Shown here one piece after another: positions 42,670 through 52,076 of a DNA stretch of 64,000 nucleotides. The first letter of the stretch is position 1; each line of letters opens with the position of its first letter. The position numbers were made by a program, and so were the translations under genes. The notes beneath the pieces were generated by a model. That model was not told the DNA's origin and ran no database searches. It saw only the letters and a list, made by a program, of their open reading frames with translations. Where the stretch lies: the NCBI RefSeq assembly GCF_005490985.1, contig NZ_CP027869.1, positions 1,302,001-1,366,000 on the forward strand. The letters are read 5' to 3'. Source of the stretch: Curtobacterium sp. SGAir0471. GTDB lineage: Bacteria > Actinomycetota > Actinomycetes > Actinomycetales > Microbacteriaceae.

Positions 42670-42798
42670 ATGACCGTTCAGAACGACGAGCTCAGCTCGC
42701 ACCGTACCCGCACCAACCGCCGCCCGGACCCCGCACCGACGACGTCGTCGGTCGCCGTCCTCGACGCACCGGAGGTGCAGCAGGCCCCGGAGGCCTGA
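42670..42798 (+). CDS. Possible small protein
   Basis: 42 codons, MTVQNDELSSHRTRTNRRPDP with a basic first half and acidic end. The region is otherwise gene-free between def and the acyl-CoA synthetase, and codon use is GC-rich like its neighbours, but the ribosome site is weak. No family known. Confidence 0.3.
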   Translation: MTVQNDELSSHRTRTNRRPDPAPTTSSVAVLDAPEVQQAPEA

Positions 42799-42853
42799 GC
42801 CGGCGTGCGGTCGCGTCCCGACGACGGGTCGCGCCCCGCGCGCACACGACACA

Positions 42854-42898
42854 CGGGAGGCTCGGTGTCGGTCCGTCGGACCGGCACCGGGCCTCCCG
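42854..42898. terminator. Family A palindrome, 21-bp arms with two G-U pairs
   Basis: CGGGAGGCTCGGTGTCGGTCC (42854-42874) pairs with 42878-42898 around GTC. The inner part differs from other copies but compensating or G-U pairs keep the stem, so the fold is under selection. It lies 10 bp from the end of the minus-strand acyl-CoA synthetase. Confidence 0.75.
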
Positions 42899-42908
42899 TC
42901 CGTCGTCC

Positions 42909-44756
42909 CTACGCGCGGTTCCGTCGTCGGGACGCGACCACCGGGGTAGCCGTGGTCTGGACCTTCGAGCCCGAGTAGATGTGCTCCACGTCCGCGGCGA
43001 AGTCGCGCAGGACCACCGCGCGCTTGATCGTCAGCTTGGGGGTGAGGTGCCCCGACGCCTCCGTCAGCTCGGTGTCGACGATCGTGAAGGACCGCACCGA
43101 CTCAGCGCGGGAGACGCGCTGGTTGGCGGTGTCAACGGCCTCCTGCACGGCGGCGTGCACGCGCTCGTCGTACGCTGCCGCGCGCGGGGTGAGCGCGGGG
43201 GAGATCCCACGGGCCTCGCACCAGCCCGGCAGCATCTCGCGGTCGAGCGTGACGAGCGCTGCGACGAACGGCTTGCCCTCGCCGACGACGACCACCTGCC
43301 CGACCAGCGGGTGTTCGCGGATGCCGTCCTCGAGCGGCGCCGGCGCGACGTTCTTGCCGCTCGCGGTGACGATGAGCTCCTTCGCCCGGCCGGTCACGGT
43401 GAGCACGCCGTCGGCGTCGAGCCGGCCGAGGTCACCGGTGCGGAACCAGCCGTCGGCGAAGGCCTTCGTCGTCGCCTCGTCGTTGTGCCAGTACCGGTCG
43501 AACACGTCGACGCCGCGGATCAGGATCTCGCCGTCGTCGGCGATGCGCACCTCGACGCCGGGGAGCGCGCGCCCCACCGTCCCGATCCGCAGCTCGTGCG
43601 CCCGGTTCACGGTCGCGGGGGCCGTCGTCTCGGTCAGCCCGTAGCCCTCGAGGATGTGCACGCCGATCGAGCGGAAGAAGTGCGAGAGGCGGGGGGAGAG
43701 CGGTGCGGACCCGCTGATCGCGTACTGCACCCGGCCGCCGATCGCGTCGCGGAGCTTCGCGTAGACGAGCTTGTCGAACAGGGCGAACCGGAGCTTCAGG
43801 CCGAGCGGCACCCGGCCGTCGGCGACGGCCTCGGAGTGCGCGACCGCGACGTCGGCGGCGGCACGGAAGACCTTGCCCTTGCCGCCCAGGTCGGCCTTCT
43901 GCTCCGCCGAGTTGTAGATCTTCTCGAACACCCGGGGGACGGCGAGCAGGAAGGTCGGCCGGAAGGTCGAGACCGCCCGCATCAGGTCGCGGGTGTCGGG
44001 CTCGTGGCCGACCAGCACGCCGGTCGAGATCGACATCACCGCGATGAACCGGGCGAACACGTGGGCCATCGGGATGAAGAGCAGTGTCGAGGACCCGTCC
44101 GCGACGACCTCGGGCATGGCCTCGGTGGCGCCCTCGACCGTGCCGGTGAAGTTGTCGTGGCGGAGGACGCAGCCCTTCGGGCGTCCGGTCGTGCCCGAGG
44201 TGTAGATGATCGTCGCGTCGTCGTGGCCGTGCACGTCCGCCGTCCGGGCGTCGAGTTCGGCGTCGGTGACGGTCTCGCCGAGGCGGACCAGGTCGTCGAG
44301 CCCACCGCCGTCGATGGTCCAGTGCTGGCCGAGGTGCGGCAGGTCCGGTGCGACGGCGGCCACCCGGCGGGCGTGCTCCTCCTGCTCGACCACGATCGCG
44401 ACGGTCTCGGAGTCGGACAGGATCCAGCGGACCTGGTCGGGCGAGCTCGTCTCGTACACGGGCACGGACACGAGCCCGGCGGTCCAGACGGCGAAGTCGA
44501 CGAGCGTCCACTCCATCCGGGTGCGGGACAGGATCGCGACGTGCGCGCCCGGTTCGAGCCCGGCGGCGACGAACCCCTTCGCGATGCCGCGGACGCGCGC
44601 GAGGGTGTCGGCGGCGCTCACCGTCGTCCACGTGTCGCCGTGCCGCTGGGCGAGGATCGGCCGGTCGGGTGTCCGACGTGCCCGTTCGGAGAGCAGCCGG
44701 CCGGCGGAGCCGTGGTCGGGTGCGGGGGTGGGTGCGGACTGCCGCTGATCGTTCAC
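42909..44756 (-). CDS. Long-chain acyl-CoA synthetase (AMP-forming)
   Basis: 615 residues from a GTG at 44756 (VNDQRQSAP); a longer start at 44843 adds unconserved residues. Adenylate-forming motifs: YTSGTTGRPKGCVLRHDN (P-loop A3), GYGLTETTAPATVN (A5), GWFRTGDLGRLDADGVL (A7/A8) and a final KLTIKRAVVLRDF. Typical of FadD15-like enzymes that activate fatty acids for beta-oxidation or lipid synthesis. Divergent from the ROK kinase gene. Confidence 0.93.
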   Translation of the reverse strand: MNDQRQSAPTPAPDHGSAGRLLSERARRTPDRPILAQRHGDTWTTVSAADTLARVRGIAKGFVAAGLEPGAHVAILSRTRMEWTLVDFAVWTAGLVSVPVYETSSPDQVRWILSDSETVAIVVEQEEHARRVAAVAPDLPHLGQHWTIDGGGLDDLVRLGETVTDAELDARTADVHGHDDATIIYTSGTTGRPKGCVLRHDNFTGTVEGATEAMPEVVADGSSTLLFIPMAHVFARFIAVMSISTGVLVGHEPDTRDLMRAVSTFRPTFLLAVPRVFEKIYNSAEQKADLGGKGKVFRAAADVAVAHSEAVADGRVPLGLKLRFALFDKLVYAKLRDAIGGRVQYAISGSAPLSPRLSHFFRSIGVHILEGYGLTETTAPATVNRAHELRIGTVGRALPGVEVRIADDGEILIRGVDVFDRYWHNDEATTKAFADGWFRTGDLGRLDADGVLTVTGRAKELIVTASGKNVAPAPLEDGIREHPLVGQVVVVGEGKPFVAALVTLDREMLPGWCEARGISPALTPRAAAYDERVHAAVQEAVDTANQRVSRAESVRSFTIVDTELTEASGHLTPKLTIKRAVVLRDFAADVEHIYSGSKVQTTATPVVASRRRNRA

Positions 44757-44914
44757 GGTTGACTCCCTCGTCGGCCGGTTCGACACGAGGACGCCTCGAC
44801 GATGAGACGTCACCGCCAGCATACGGGCGTGGGCGTGCGGCACGGAGGGGGCGCAGCCGGGTTCGCAGCACCTCGTCAGCCGAACGGGCGTTCGGCACCG
44901 CTACGCGGAGGCGG

Positions 44915-44931
44915 TAGGCTCGACGCTCGTG
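44915..44931 (+). promoter_or_regulatory. Leaderless-type start: TAGGCT then CGACGCTC then GTG
   Basis: TAGGCT at 44915-44920 is eight bases before the GTG at 44929. No ribosome site fits between. Same type as at 28064 and 28413. Confidence 0.5.
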
Positions 44932-45882
44932 CATGCCATCGGAATCGACATCGGGGGCACCAAGATCGCGGGAGCGGTCGTCTCGGAGCTCGGCGAGATC
45001 CTCGCCGAGGACCGCGTCGCCACCAACGCGGCGGACCCGGACGCCATGCTCGACGACGTCGTGACGATGGTCACGCGCCTGCGAGCAGCCCACGACGTGG
45101 GAGCGGTCGGTGTCGCGGCACCCGGGTTCATCGACGCCTCGCAGTCGATCGTCTACTACACGCCGAACATCCGGTGGCGGAACGAGCCCCTGCGGCAGAA
45201 GCTCCAGGAGCGCCTCGGCGACCTGCACATCACCGTCGACAACGACGCGAACGCGGCCGGCTGGGCGGAGTTCCGCTTCGGTGCCGGTCGACTCGTGTCG
45301 GACATGACCATGCTCACGATCGGCACGGGCGTCGGCGGCGCGATCGTCACCGAGGACCGGCTCTTCCGCGGCGGCTTCGGCACGGGCGGCGAGATCGGGC
45401 ACCTGCGGATCGTCCCGAACGGCCTGCCCTGCGGGTGCGGCGCCCGTGGCTGCATCGAGCAGTACGGCTCCGGTCGTGCCCTGCAGCGCATGGCGAACGA
45501 CGTCGCCGACGCCGGCGGCATCGGGTCGGCGCTCGCGGACGCCCGCGAGCAGAACGGCGGCCAGCTCGACGGGAAGATCGTCGGCGACCTGATCCTGGCC
45601 GACGACCCGGGGGCCCTCGCGGCGCTCCGTCGCCTCGGTCGGCACCTCGGCGAGGCGTGCGCCTCGCTGTCCGCCGTCCTCGACCCGCAGCTGTTCGTCT
45701 TCGGCGGCGGGGTCGCGAGCGCGGGGGACCGGCTGCTCGAGCCGATCAAGCAGGCGTACCTGAACAACCTGCCGGCGCGCGGCTACCACCCGGAACCCGA
45801 CTTCGTGATCGCCGAGCTCGTGAACGACGCCGGTGTCGTCGGCGCCGCCGACCTCGCCCGCATCCACGCCCGCACGGCGTAG
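44929..45882 (+). CDS. ROK-family glucokinase
   Basis: 317 residues. ATP-binding GIDIGGTKIAGAVV at the N-terminus, sugar-binding VDNDANAAGWAEFRFG and GTGGEIGHLRI, and the zinc cluster CGCGARGCIEQYGSG. It lacks an HTH, so it is an enzyme and not a ROK repressor. It phosphorylates glucose with ATP in the cytosol. Followed by plsC 42 bp later on the same strand. Confidence 0.92.
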   Translation: MHAIGIDIGGTKIAGAVVSELGEILAEDRVATNAADPDAMLDDVVTMVTRLRAAHDVGAVGVAAPGFIDASQSIVYYTPNIRWRNEPLRQKLQERLGDLHITVDNDANAAGWAEFRFGAGRLVSDMTMLTIGTGVGGAIVTEDRLFRGGFGTGGEIGHLRIVPNGLPCGCGARGCIEQYGSGRALQRMANDVADAGGIGSALADAREQNGGQLDGKIVGDLILADDPGALAALRRLGRHLGEACASLSAVLDPQLFVFGGGVASAGDRLLEPIKQAYLNNLPARGYHPEPDFVIAELVNDAGVVGAADLARIHARTA

Positions 45883-45924
45883 GGTCACCCCCGACGGTAC
45901 GCGCGTCCCGAACTGGAGTCGACG

Positions 45925-46647
45925 GTGACCTACTGGCTGCTCAAGAACTTCCTGCTCGGCCCGCTCATCCTCACCCTCTTCCGGCCGTGGGTCGTCGGTC
46001 GTGAGCACGTGCCCGCGAAGGGTCCGGTGATCTTCGCGTCGAACCACATCTCGTTCATCGACTCGGTGATCCTGCCGGCGGTGCTCGACCGGCGGATCTC
46101 GTTCCTGGCGAAGAGTGACTACTTCACCGGCCGCGGCCTCAAGGGCTGGGCGACGAAGACGTTCTTCAACGCGATCGGACAGCTGCCGATCGACCGCTCG
46201 GGCGGCAAGGCCTCCGAGGCCTCGCTCCACACCGGGCTCCAGGTCCTGGCGCGCGGTGAGCAGCTCGGCATCTACCCCGAGGGCACCCGGAGCCCGGACG
46301 GCAAGCTCTACCGCGGCCGCACCGGCATCGCCCGGATGATCCTCGAGGGTCGGGTGACCGTCGTGCCGGTCGCGATGATCGGCACGCGCGAGGTGCAGCA
46401 GATCGGGCAGAAGTTCCCGAAGTTCAAGCGCGTCGGCGTCGTCTTCGGCAAGCCGCTCGACTTCTCGCGCTTCGAGGGGTTCGAGACCGACCGCTTCATC
46501 CTGCGCAGCGTCACCGACGAGGTCATGCACGAGCTCGCCGGGGTGAGCCGCCAGGAGTACGTCGACGTCTACGCGACGAGCGTCAAGGAGCGTGCCAGCA
46601 GTGCGCGCGAGCAGGTCATGAAGGACCGCCGGACGCCCACGGCCTGA
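45925..46647 (+). CDS. 1-acyl-sn-glycerol-3-phosphate acyltransferase (PlsC family)
   Basis: 240 residues from GTG. NHISFID is the H-x4-D catalytic motif (about residue 39-45), RGLKGWATKTFFNAIGQLPIDRSG the next block, YPEGTRSPDGKLYRG the glycerol-phosphate binding motif and VPVAMIGT the last. The N-terminal hydrophobic stretch anchors it at the membrane. It makes phosphatidic acid. Confidence 0.93.
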   Translation: MTYWLLKNFLLGPLILTLFRPWVVGREHVPAKGPVIFASNHISFIDSVILPAVLDRRISFLAKSDYFTGRGLKGWATKTFFNAIGQLPIDRSGGKASEASLHTGLQVLARGEQLGIYPEGTRSPDGKLYRGRTGIARMILEGRVTVVPVAMIGTREVQQIGQKFPKFKRVGVVFGKPLDFSRFEGFETDRFILRSVTDEVMHELAGVSRQEYVDVYATSVKERASSAREQVMKDRRTPTA

Positions 46648-46706
46648 CGGACGACCGTCGCCACCGCTGCCGCGTCACGCGGGAGCGGGGCGTCCTGCCC
46701 GGACGG

Positions 46707-46712
46707 TAGGAT
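46707..46712 (+). promoter_or_regulatory. Possible -10 element for aroG
   Basis: TAGGAT at 46707-46712, about 80 bp before the TTG start of the DAHP synthase, is the best -10 match in this gap. No clear -35. Confidence 0.35.
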
Positions 46713-46792
46713 CTGAGGACTCCGGCCCCGGCCGGACCGGCCTGCGCGCAGGCCATCCGCTCCCGCCCGACCCAGAACACCGAGGTACCGCC

Positions 46793-48178
46793 TTGATCGA
46801 GTCGACCGACGTCGTCGCCCTGCAGGATCCGGACGTGATCGAGGGCCTCGACCACTGGCGCACCCTGCCGATCAAGCAGCAGCCGACGTGGCCTGACCGT
46901 GCCGCTGCCGAGGCGGCCTCCGCCGAGATCGCGACGCTCCCGCCGCTCGTCTTCGCGGGCGAGGTCGACAAGCTCCGCGAGCGGCTCGCCGCCGCCGCCC
47001 AGGGCAGGGCCTTCCTGCTGCAGGGCGGCGACTGTGCCGAGACCTTCGCCGGCGCCACCGCGGACTCGATCCGCGACCGCGTCAAGACGATCCTGCAGAT
47101 GGCCGTCGTGCTGACCTACGGCGCCTCGATGCCGGTCATCAAGATGGGCCGCATGGCGGGGCAGTTCGCCAAGCCGCGGTCGAGCGACTTCGAGACGCGC
47201 GGCGACGTGACGCTGCCGGCCTACCGCGGCGACATCGTGAACGGCTACGACTTCACGCCGGAGAGCCGCCAGGCCGACCCCCGTCGCCTGGTGCAGGGCT
47301 ACCACACAGCCGCGTCGACGCTGAACCTCGTCCGCGCCTTCACCCAGGGCGGGTTCGCCGACCTGCGGCAGGTCCACTCGTGGAACAAGGGCTTCGCGTC
47401 GAACCCGGCGAACGCCCGCTACGAGCACCTGGCGAAGGAGATCGACCGCGCGATCCGCTTCATGGACGCCTGCGGTGCCGACTTCGAAGCGCTCAAGCAC
47501 ACCGAGTTCTACGCCTCGCACGAGGGGCTGCTCATGGACTACGAGCGCCCGATGACCCGCATCGACTCGCGCTCCGGCCTGGCCTACGACACGTCCGGGC
47601 ACTTCATCTGGATCGGCGAGCGGACGCGTGACATCGACGGCGCACACGTCGACTTCCTGTCCCGCGTGCGGAACCCGATCGGGGTCAAGCTCGGCCCGAC
47701 CACGAGCGTCGACGACATGAAGGCCCTGGTCGACACGCTCGACCCCGAGCGCGAGCCCGGCCGCCTCACGTTCATCACCCGCATGGGCGCCGGCAGGATC
47801 CGCGACGAACTCCCGAAGCTGCTCGAGGCCATCAAGGGCATGGACGCGAACCCGCTGTGGGTCACGGACCCGATGCACGGCAACGGGCTCACCACGCCGA
47901 CCGGGTACAAGACCCGGCGCTTCGACGACGTGGTCGACGAGGTCCTCGGGTTCTTCGAGGCGCACCGACAGGTCGGGACCTACCCGGGCGGCATGCACGT
48001 CGAGCTCACCGGCGACGACGTCACGGAGTGCCTCGGCGGCTCCGAGCAGATCGACGAGGCGACCCTCGCGACGCGGTACGAGTCGCTGTGCGACCCGCGG
48101 CTCAACCACATGCAGTCGCTCGAGCTCGCCTTCCTGGTGGCCGAGGAGCTCAGCGCCCACCCGTACCAGCGGCCGTAG
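46793..48178 (+). CDS. aroG: Class II 3-deoxy-7-phosphoheptulonate synthase
   Basis: 461 residues from a TTG start. It joins PEP and erythrose-4-phosphate, the first step of aromatic synthesis. Class II blocks are complete: LLQGGDCAETFAGA, GRMAGQFAKPRSSDFE, YRGDIVNGYDFTP, EGLLMDYERPMTR, RTRDIDGAHVDF and DPMHGNG. As in Mycobacterium tuberculosis AroG, it lies near pknL and the Rv2175c-type gene. The rare TTG start lowers translation unless a strong leader compensates. Confidence 0.95.
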   Translation: MIESTDVVALQDPDVIEGLDHWRTLPIKQQPTWPDRAAAEAASAEIATLPPLVFAGEVDKLRERLAAAAQGRAFLLQGGDCAETFAGATADSIRDRVKTILQMAVVLTYGASMPVIKMGRMAGQFAKPRSSDFETRGDVTLPAYRGDIVNGYDFTPESRQADPRRLVQGYHTAASTLNLVRAFTQGGFADLRQVHSWNKGFASNPANARYEHLAKEIDRAIRFMDACGADFEALKHTEFYASHEGLLMDYERPMTRIDSRSGLAYDTSGHFIWIGERTRDIDGAHVDFLSRVRNPIGVKLGPTTSVDDMKALVDTLDPEREPGRLTFITRMGAGRIRDELPKLLEAIKGMDANPLWVTDPMHGNGLTTPTGYKTRRFDDVVDEVLGFFEAHRQVGTYPGGMHVELTGDDVTECLGGSEQIDEATLATRYESLCDPRLNHMQSLELAFLVAEELSAHPYQRP

Positions 48179-48187
48179 CCGCGACGG

Positions 48188-48233
48188 ACGGACGGACGGG
48201 AGGCGCGGGGCCAGCTGGCACCGCGCCTCCCGT
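48188..48233. terminator. GGAGGCGCGG palindrome (family A), 17-bp perfect arms
   Basis: ACGGACGGGAGGCGCGG (48188-48204) pairs with 48217-48233, ten bases after the aroG stop, between convergent aroG and pknL. Confidence 0.78.
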
Positions 48234-48249
48234 CCGTTCCGGCGCGCTG

Positions 48250-48430
48250 TCGGCCCGGCCCGGCCCGGCCCGGCCCGGCGTCTCGTCGGGCGCTGCCCTG
48301 GGCGCACGACCTGCCGCTCAGGTTCCGTCACGGCGGCACGTCGTGCGACCGGAACCGCCGCAGGCGGCACGTCGTGCGACCGGAACGGCCGCCGACACGG
48401 CGCGCACGGCGGCACGTCGTGCGACCGGAG
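48250..48430. repeat. GGCCC tract and a 31-bp-step hairpin relative (family B)
   Basis: GGCCC is repeated five times at about 48254-48280. Then GCGCACGACCTGCCG (48302-48316) pairs with CGGCACGTCGTGCG starting at 48334. Two further right arms start at 48365 (31 bp later) and 48410. Here the right half is multiplied, where the 40-kb blocks multiply the left half. Confidence 0.8.
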
Positions 48431-48468
48431 CGACCGGCCCGACCGGTGCGGCCAGGCGTCTCGTGCGC

Positions 48469-50508
48469 CTACTGCTCGTAGGACAGCGTGATCGTGTCAC
48501 CGCGGTGCACGGTCGACCCCTTGACCGGGTCCGTCGCGGTGACCGGGAGCGCCGACTTCCAGTCGTAGAAGCGGCAGAGCACGTTCGTGCATTCGGGGAC
48601 CTCGACGTCGAGCCCGAGGTTCTCGAGGGTGGAGGTCGCCTCGTCGATGGTCTTGCCGGCGACGTCGGGCAGCGTGATCGGCGTCGGCCCCTTCGAGAGC
48701 ACGAGGTCGACCGCCGAGCCCCGGACGGCGGGGGAGTCCTCGACGCTGGACGACACGACCTGGCCCTTCGGCACGTCGTCGCTGTAGCGCTCCTGCTGCG
48801 CACCGACGACCAGGCCGACCTCGTCGAGTGCCGCGGTCGCCGCGTCGAGGGTCTTGCCGGTGACGTCGGGCACCGCGCCGAGCGACACGGTGAGCGTGAC
48901 CGGACCGCGCTCGGCGTACTCGCCGACCGACGCCAGGTCGACGGTCTGCCCGTCGGTACCGAGGCCCTTCGCCGCGATGACGGTGTCCTTCGGTGCGTCG
49001 GCCGAGAACTCGTACTGGTCGTCCTGCAGCTGGAAGTCGTCGTCGAGCGCCGCCGTCACGGTCGACAGGGGCTGCCCGACGATCGCGGGCAGGGCGATCA
49101 TCCGCGGGCCGTCCGACACGACGATCTGCACCGGCGTGCCCTTGCGGACCTCGCGTGCTGCTGCGGGCTTCGTCGTCGACACCTGGCCCTTCGCCACCAC
49201 GGCGTCGTACCGGCTGTCGGTGCGGGCCGTCGGCTCGAGGCCCTGGGCCTGGAGCAGCTGCCTGGCCTGCGCCACCGACTTGCCGGTGACCTCGGGGATG
49301 CGGACGTTGCCCCACGGGCCGGGGCCGAGGGCCCACCCGATCACACCGGCGAGCACCGCGAGCACGACGACGACCGCCAGGACGATCCACCCGCGCTTCC
49401 GGCGCTTGGCGGACTTGTCGGCCAGCCGTTGCCCGGCGGGGGAGAGCGCGCCGGGCTGGGAGCCCGTGCGGCGAGGCCCGGGTGCGCCGCGGCGACCGGG
49501 TGCTGCGGGAGCGCCGCCGGTGGAGCTCGCGATGACCCGTGTGGCGTCGTCCGGTGCACCGCCGTCGCGTCGCCCGGTGTCTGCCGAGGACGGCGCCGCG
49601 CTGCCGGCCGGCAGGATCGCGGTCGCATTCTCCGGCCGGAGTACGGCGGTGCGGTACTGGCCGGTCGCGCGCTGCTGGTTGCCCGAGATGTGGTCGAGCA
49701 TCTCGCGGGCGTCGCGGGGACGGTCCTCGGGGTCGCGCGCGGTCGCCCAGGCGACGAGGTCGTCGAGCTCCGGCGGGACCCCGGGTTCCGCGGCGCTCGG
49801 CACCGGGACCGTGTCGTTGGCGTGCTGGTAGGCGATCTGCATCGGCTGGTCGCCCTTGTAGGGCTGCTCGCCGGTGAGCATCTCGTAGAGCATGATGCCG
49901 AGCGCGTAGATGTCGCTGCGCGAGTCGGCGGCGCCGCGCGTGACGAGCTCGGGGGACAGGTAGGCGATCGTCCCGAGCAGCGCCGCGCCGGTCGCGGTGT
50001 TCGCGGTCGTCGCCCGCGCCAGGCCGAAGTCGCCGAGCTTGATCCTGCCGTCGTCGGCGAGCAGTACGTTCTCGGGCTTGAGGTCACGGTGGACGATGCC
50101 GGCCTTGTGCGCCGACGCCAGGCCGGCGAGCACGGCGCGCAGGATGTCGGTGGCCTGTTCGGGGGTGAGGGCCCGGTGCTCCTGCAGGAGGTCCCGCAGC
50201 GTGATGCCCGGGATGTACTCCATGACGATGTACGCCGTGTCGTCCTCGGCGCCCTGGTCGTACACCCCGACGAGGTTCGGGTGCGAGAGCCGGGCGGCGG
50301 ACCGGGCCTCCTGGATGAAGCGCTCCCGGAAGGCCTGGTCGTCGGCCAGGTGCCCGTGCATGATCTTGATCGCGACACGACGCTCGAGGCGGACGTCGGT
50401 GGCGAGGTACACGGTCGCCATGCCGCCGCGGGCGATGCGCGAGCGCACGCGGTACCGCTGGTCGATCATGCGACCGATCATCGGGTCCGTGGCGGCGTTC
50501 GTGGTCAT
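48469..50508 (-). CDS. pknL: Membrane Ser/Thr protein kinase with four PASTA domains (PknL-like)
   Basis: 679 residues from the ATG at 50508 (MTTNAATDP). The kinase domain spans about 15-275: GGMATVYLA (P-loop), VAIKIM (Lys), VHRDLKPENVLL, DFGLAR and a GTIAYLSPE activation end. A Pro/Ser/Ala juxtamembrane linker, one membrane segment at about 371-395, then four PASTA repeats with P-x-V-x-G starts that should bind muropeptides or lipid II. The Rv2175c-type gene beside it and aroG on the other side match the M. tuberculosis pknL neighbourhood. It should tune envelope synthesis and growth. Confidence 0.93.
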   Translation of the reverse strand: MTTNAATDPMIGRMIDQRYRVRSRIARGGMATVYLATDVRLERRVAIKIMHGHLADDQAFRERFIQEARSAARLSHPNLVGVYDQGAEDDTAYIVMEYIPGITLRDLLQEHRALTPEQATDILRAVLAGLASAHKAGIVHRDLKPENVLLADDGRIKLGDFGLARATTANTATGAALLGTIAYLSPELVTRGAADSRSDIYALGIMLYEMLTGEQPYKGDQPMQIAYQHANDTVPVPSAAEPGVPPELDDLVAWATARDPEDRPRDAREMLDHISGNQQRATGQYRTAVLRPENATAILPAGSAAPSSADTGRRDGGAPDDATRVIASSTGGAPAAPGRRGAPGPRRTGSQPGALSPAGQRLADKSAKRRKRGWIVLAVVVVLAVLAGVIGWALGPGPWGNVRIPEVTGKSVAQARQLLQAQGLEPTARTDSRYDAVVAKGQVSTTKPAAAREVRKGTPVQIVVSDGPRMIALPAIVGQPLSTVTAALDDDFQLQDDQYEFSADAPKDTVIAAKGLGTDGQTVDLASVGEYAERGPVTLTVSLGAVPDVTGKTLDAATAALDEVGLVVGAQQERYSDDVPKGQVVSSSVEDSPAVRGSAVDLVLSKGPTPITLPDVAGKTIDEATSTLENLGLDVEVPECTNVLCRFYDWKSALPVTATDPVKGSTVHRGDTITLSYEQ

Positions 50509-50617
50509 CGGCGGCATTCTACGAAGCGCTGCCCGTGCGGCCCGACCTGACGCACCGACCGTGACCCAATCTCGATCTCGAGGATGAGTCGGCTGACCGG
50601 CCGACCACGTCCGCGCG

Positions 50618-51904
50618 TCAGAGCGAGGCCAGCAGCGCGCGCGCCGTCTGCTCCCACTTCGCGTACTCGTTCGGGTACGCGGAGACCTGGACGGCCTGGG
50701 CGGCGTCGGTCAGGGCCATCGACGACCAGCCGCGCACGCCGAGCAGCCCGCGGGTCTTGCCGGGGTTGCCGACGTAGAACAGCTCGGCGGCGGTGGCCGG
50801 GTCCTGCAGTGCGGCCTTCGTGCCCCAGCCCTGGCTCGGTCGCTGCTGGAACAGGCCGACGGAGTCGCGATCGCCGTGCGACAGGTTGCGCAGGCTCGAC
50901 TCCTGGAGTGCGGCCGCGAGGGCGATGACGATGCCGCGGTCGGGGACGCCGAGGGTCCGGCCGACGCTGACGATCGTCGCCGCGTTGCGCCGCTGCTCGC
51001 CGGTCAGCTCGACCCCGTTGACGCTGCCGACCGCGGTCGTCACGGCGCCGCCGGTCGGGGTCGTGGTCGGCTTCGAGGTCGCGGCGGGCAGCACCAGGGT
51101 CTTGCCGGCGTAGATCGTGCTCGTGTAGCTGAGGCCGTTCGCGGCGAGGAGCGCCTTCACCGACACCCCGTGCTTCGCGGCGATGGCGCCGATGGTGTCA
51201 CCGGTCGCGATCTTCACGCTCGTCGCAGCAGCGGGAGCGGGAGCGGCAGCCGGGGTGGACGCGACCGGAGCAGCCGCGGCGGGCGCGGACGCCGAGGCGG
51301 TCGTGCCGGCGCGCGGGATCGTCAGCGTCTGACCGGGGTAGATCAGCGCGCGCTGCGAGAGGTTGTTGGCCGCGAGGACCGACGAGGTCGACACGCCGTT
51401 GCGGGCGGCGATGCTCGACACGGTGTCGCCGGACTTCACGTGGTAGCTGCCGGTCGCACCGGTCGACGCCGGGGCTGCGGCGGGAGCGGCGGGCGCCGAT
51501 GCCAGGTGGAGGGTCTGGCCGGGGTGGATGATCGTGTTCCACCCGAGGCCGTTGCGGACCAGGACCTCCTGCGCGGAGAGCCCGAAGCGCGCGGCGATCC
51601 CGGAGACGGTGTCGCCCTGGCGCACCGTGTAGGTCGTCGGGGCCTTCGACACGCTGGCCACCGTGGTGACGGTGGTGGTCGACGGGCGGGCGACGGCGGT
51701 GCCGAACACCGGACGGTCGCCGACGTTGCGGTCCTCGTCGACGTGCCGCTTCTTCGCGGCGTCGTCGTCGTGCCGGGGTTCGGCGTGTGCGACCGGGCCG
51801 GTGAGGCCGGCGGTGACGGCGATCGTCCCGGCGAGGACGATGGGCATGGTGGCGAACCGGGCGGATCGAGCGCGCCGGGCGGCGTCGTCTGCAGCGTTGT
51901 CCAC
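50618..51904 (-). CDS. Secreted peptidoglycan hydrolase with three LysM domains
   Basis: 428 residues from a GTG at 51904 with AGGAG upstream. A signal peptide with Arg residues and a hydrophobic core (RFATMPIVLAGTIAVTAGLTGPVAHA) ends near residue 43. LysM repeats lie at about 95-140 (YTVRQGDTVSGIAARFGLS), 157-200 (YHVKSGDTVSSIAARNG) and 230-275 (VKIATGDTIGAIAAKHG), separated by Ala/Pro linkers. The C-terminal 130 residues (IALAAALQESSLRNLSHGDRDSVGLFQQRPSQGWG) resemble lytic-transglycosylase-like NlpC-associated domains, with Glu in QESS as the acid. Located outside the cell, cutting or remodelling the wall. Confidence 0.88.
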   Translation of the reverse strand: MDNAADDAARRARSARFATMPIVLAGTIAVTAGLTGPVAHAEPRHDDDAAKKRHVDEDRNVGDRPVFGTAVARPSTTTVTTVASVSKAPTTYTVRQGDTVSGIAARFGLSAQEVLVRNGLGWNTIIHPGQTLHLASAPAAPAAAPASTGATGSYHVKSGDTVSSIAARNGVSTSSVLAANNLSQRALIYPGQTLTIPRAGTTASASAPAAAAPVASTPAAAPAPAAATSVKIATGDTIGAIAAKHGVSVKALLAANGLSYTSTIYAGKTLVLPAATSKPTTTPTGGAVTTAVGSVNGVELTGEQRRNAATIVSVGRTLGVPDRGIVIALAAALQESSLRNLSHGDRDSVGLFQQRPSQGWGTKAALQDPATAAELFYVGNPGKTRGLLGVRGWSSMALTDAAQAVQVSAYPNEYAKWEQTARALLASL

Positions 51905-52076
51905 GGGTTGTCTCCTGTCCTGGGTGAGCCGAGCGCGCGAGCGAGCACTCACAGGTGGCTCCACGCTGACATGGCGTGATTCCCAAGTCAACCAGAGAGT
52001 CGCGTGTTGCGTGTGTGACTCGTGTGACGGACGGGGCGGCGTCAACAGTGACCGCCGCTCTGGCAACATGGGGCGC

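Noticed and set aside
44757..44843. Longer start of the acyl-CoA synthetase
   Set aside because: The extra residues are not conserved in style and the GTG at 44756 gives the usual length.
48250..48285. GGCCC tract as a regulatory site
   Set aside because: Simple low-complexity repeat in GC-rich DNA; similar tracts at 14870 and 40890 have no common position relative to genes.
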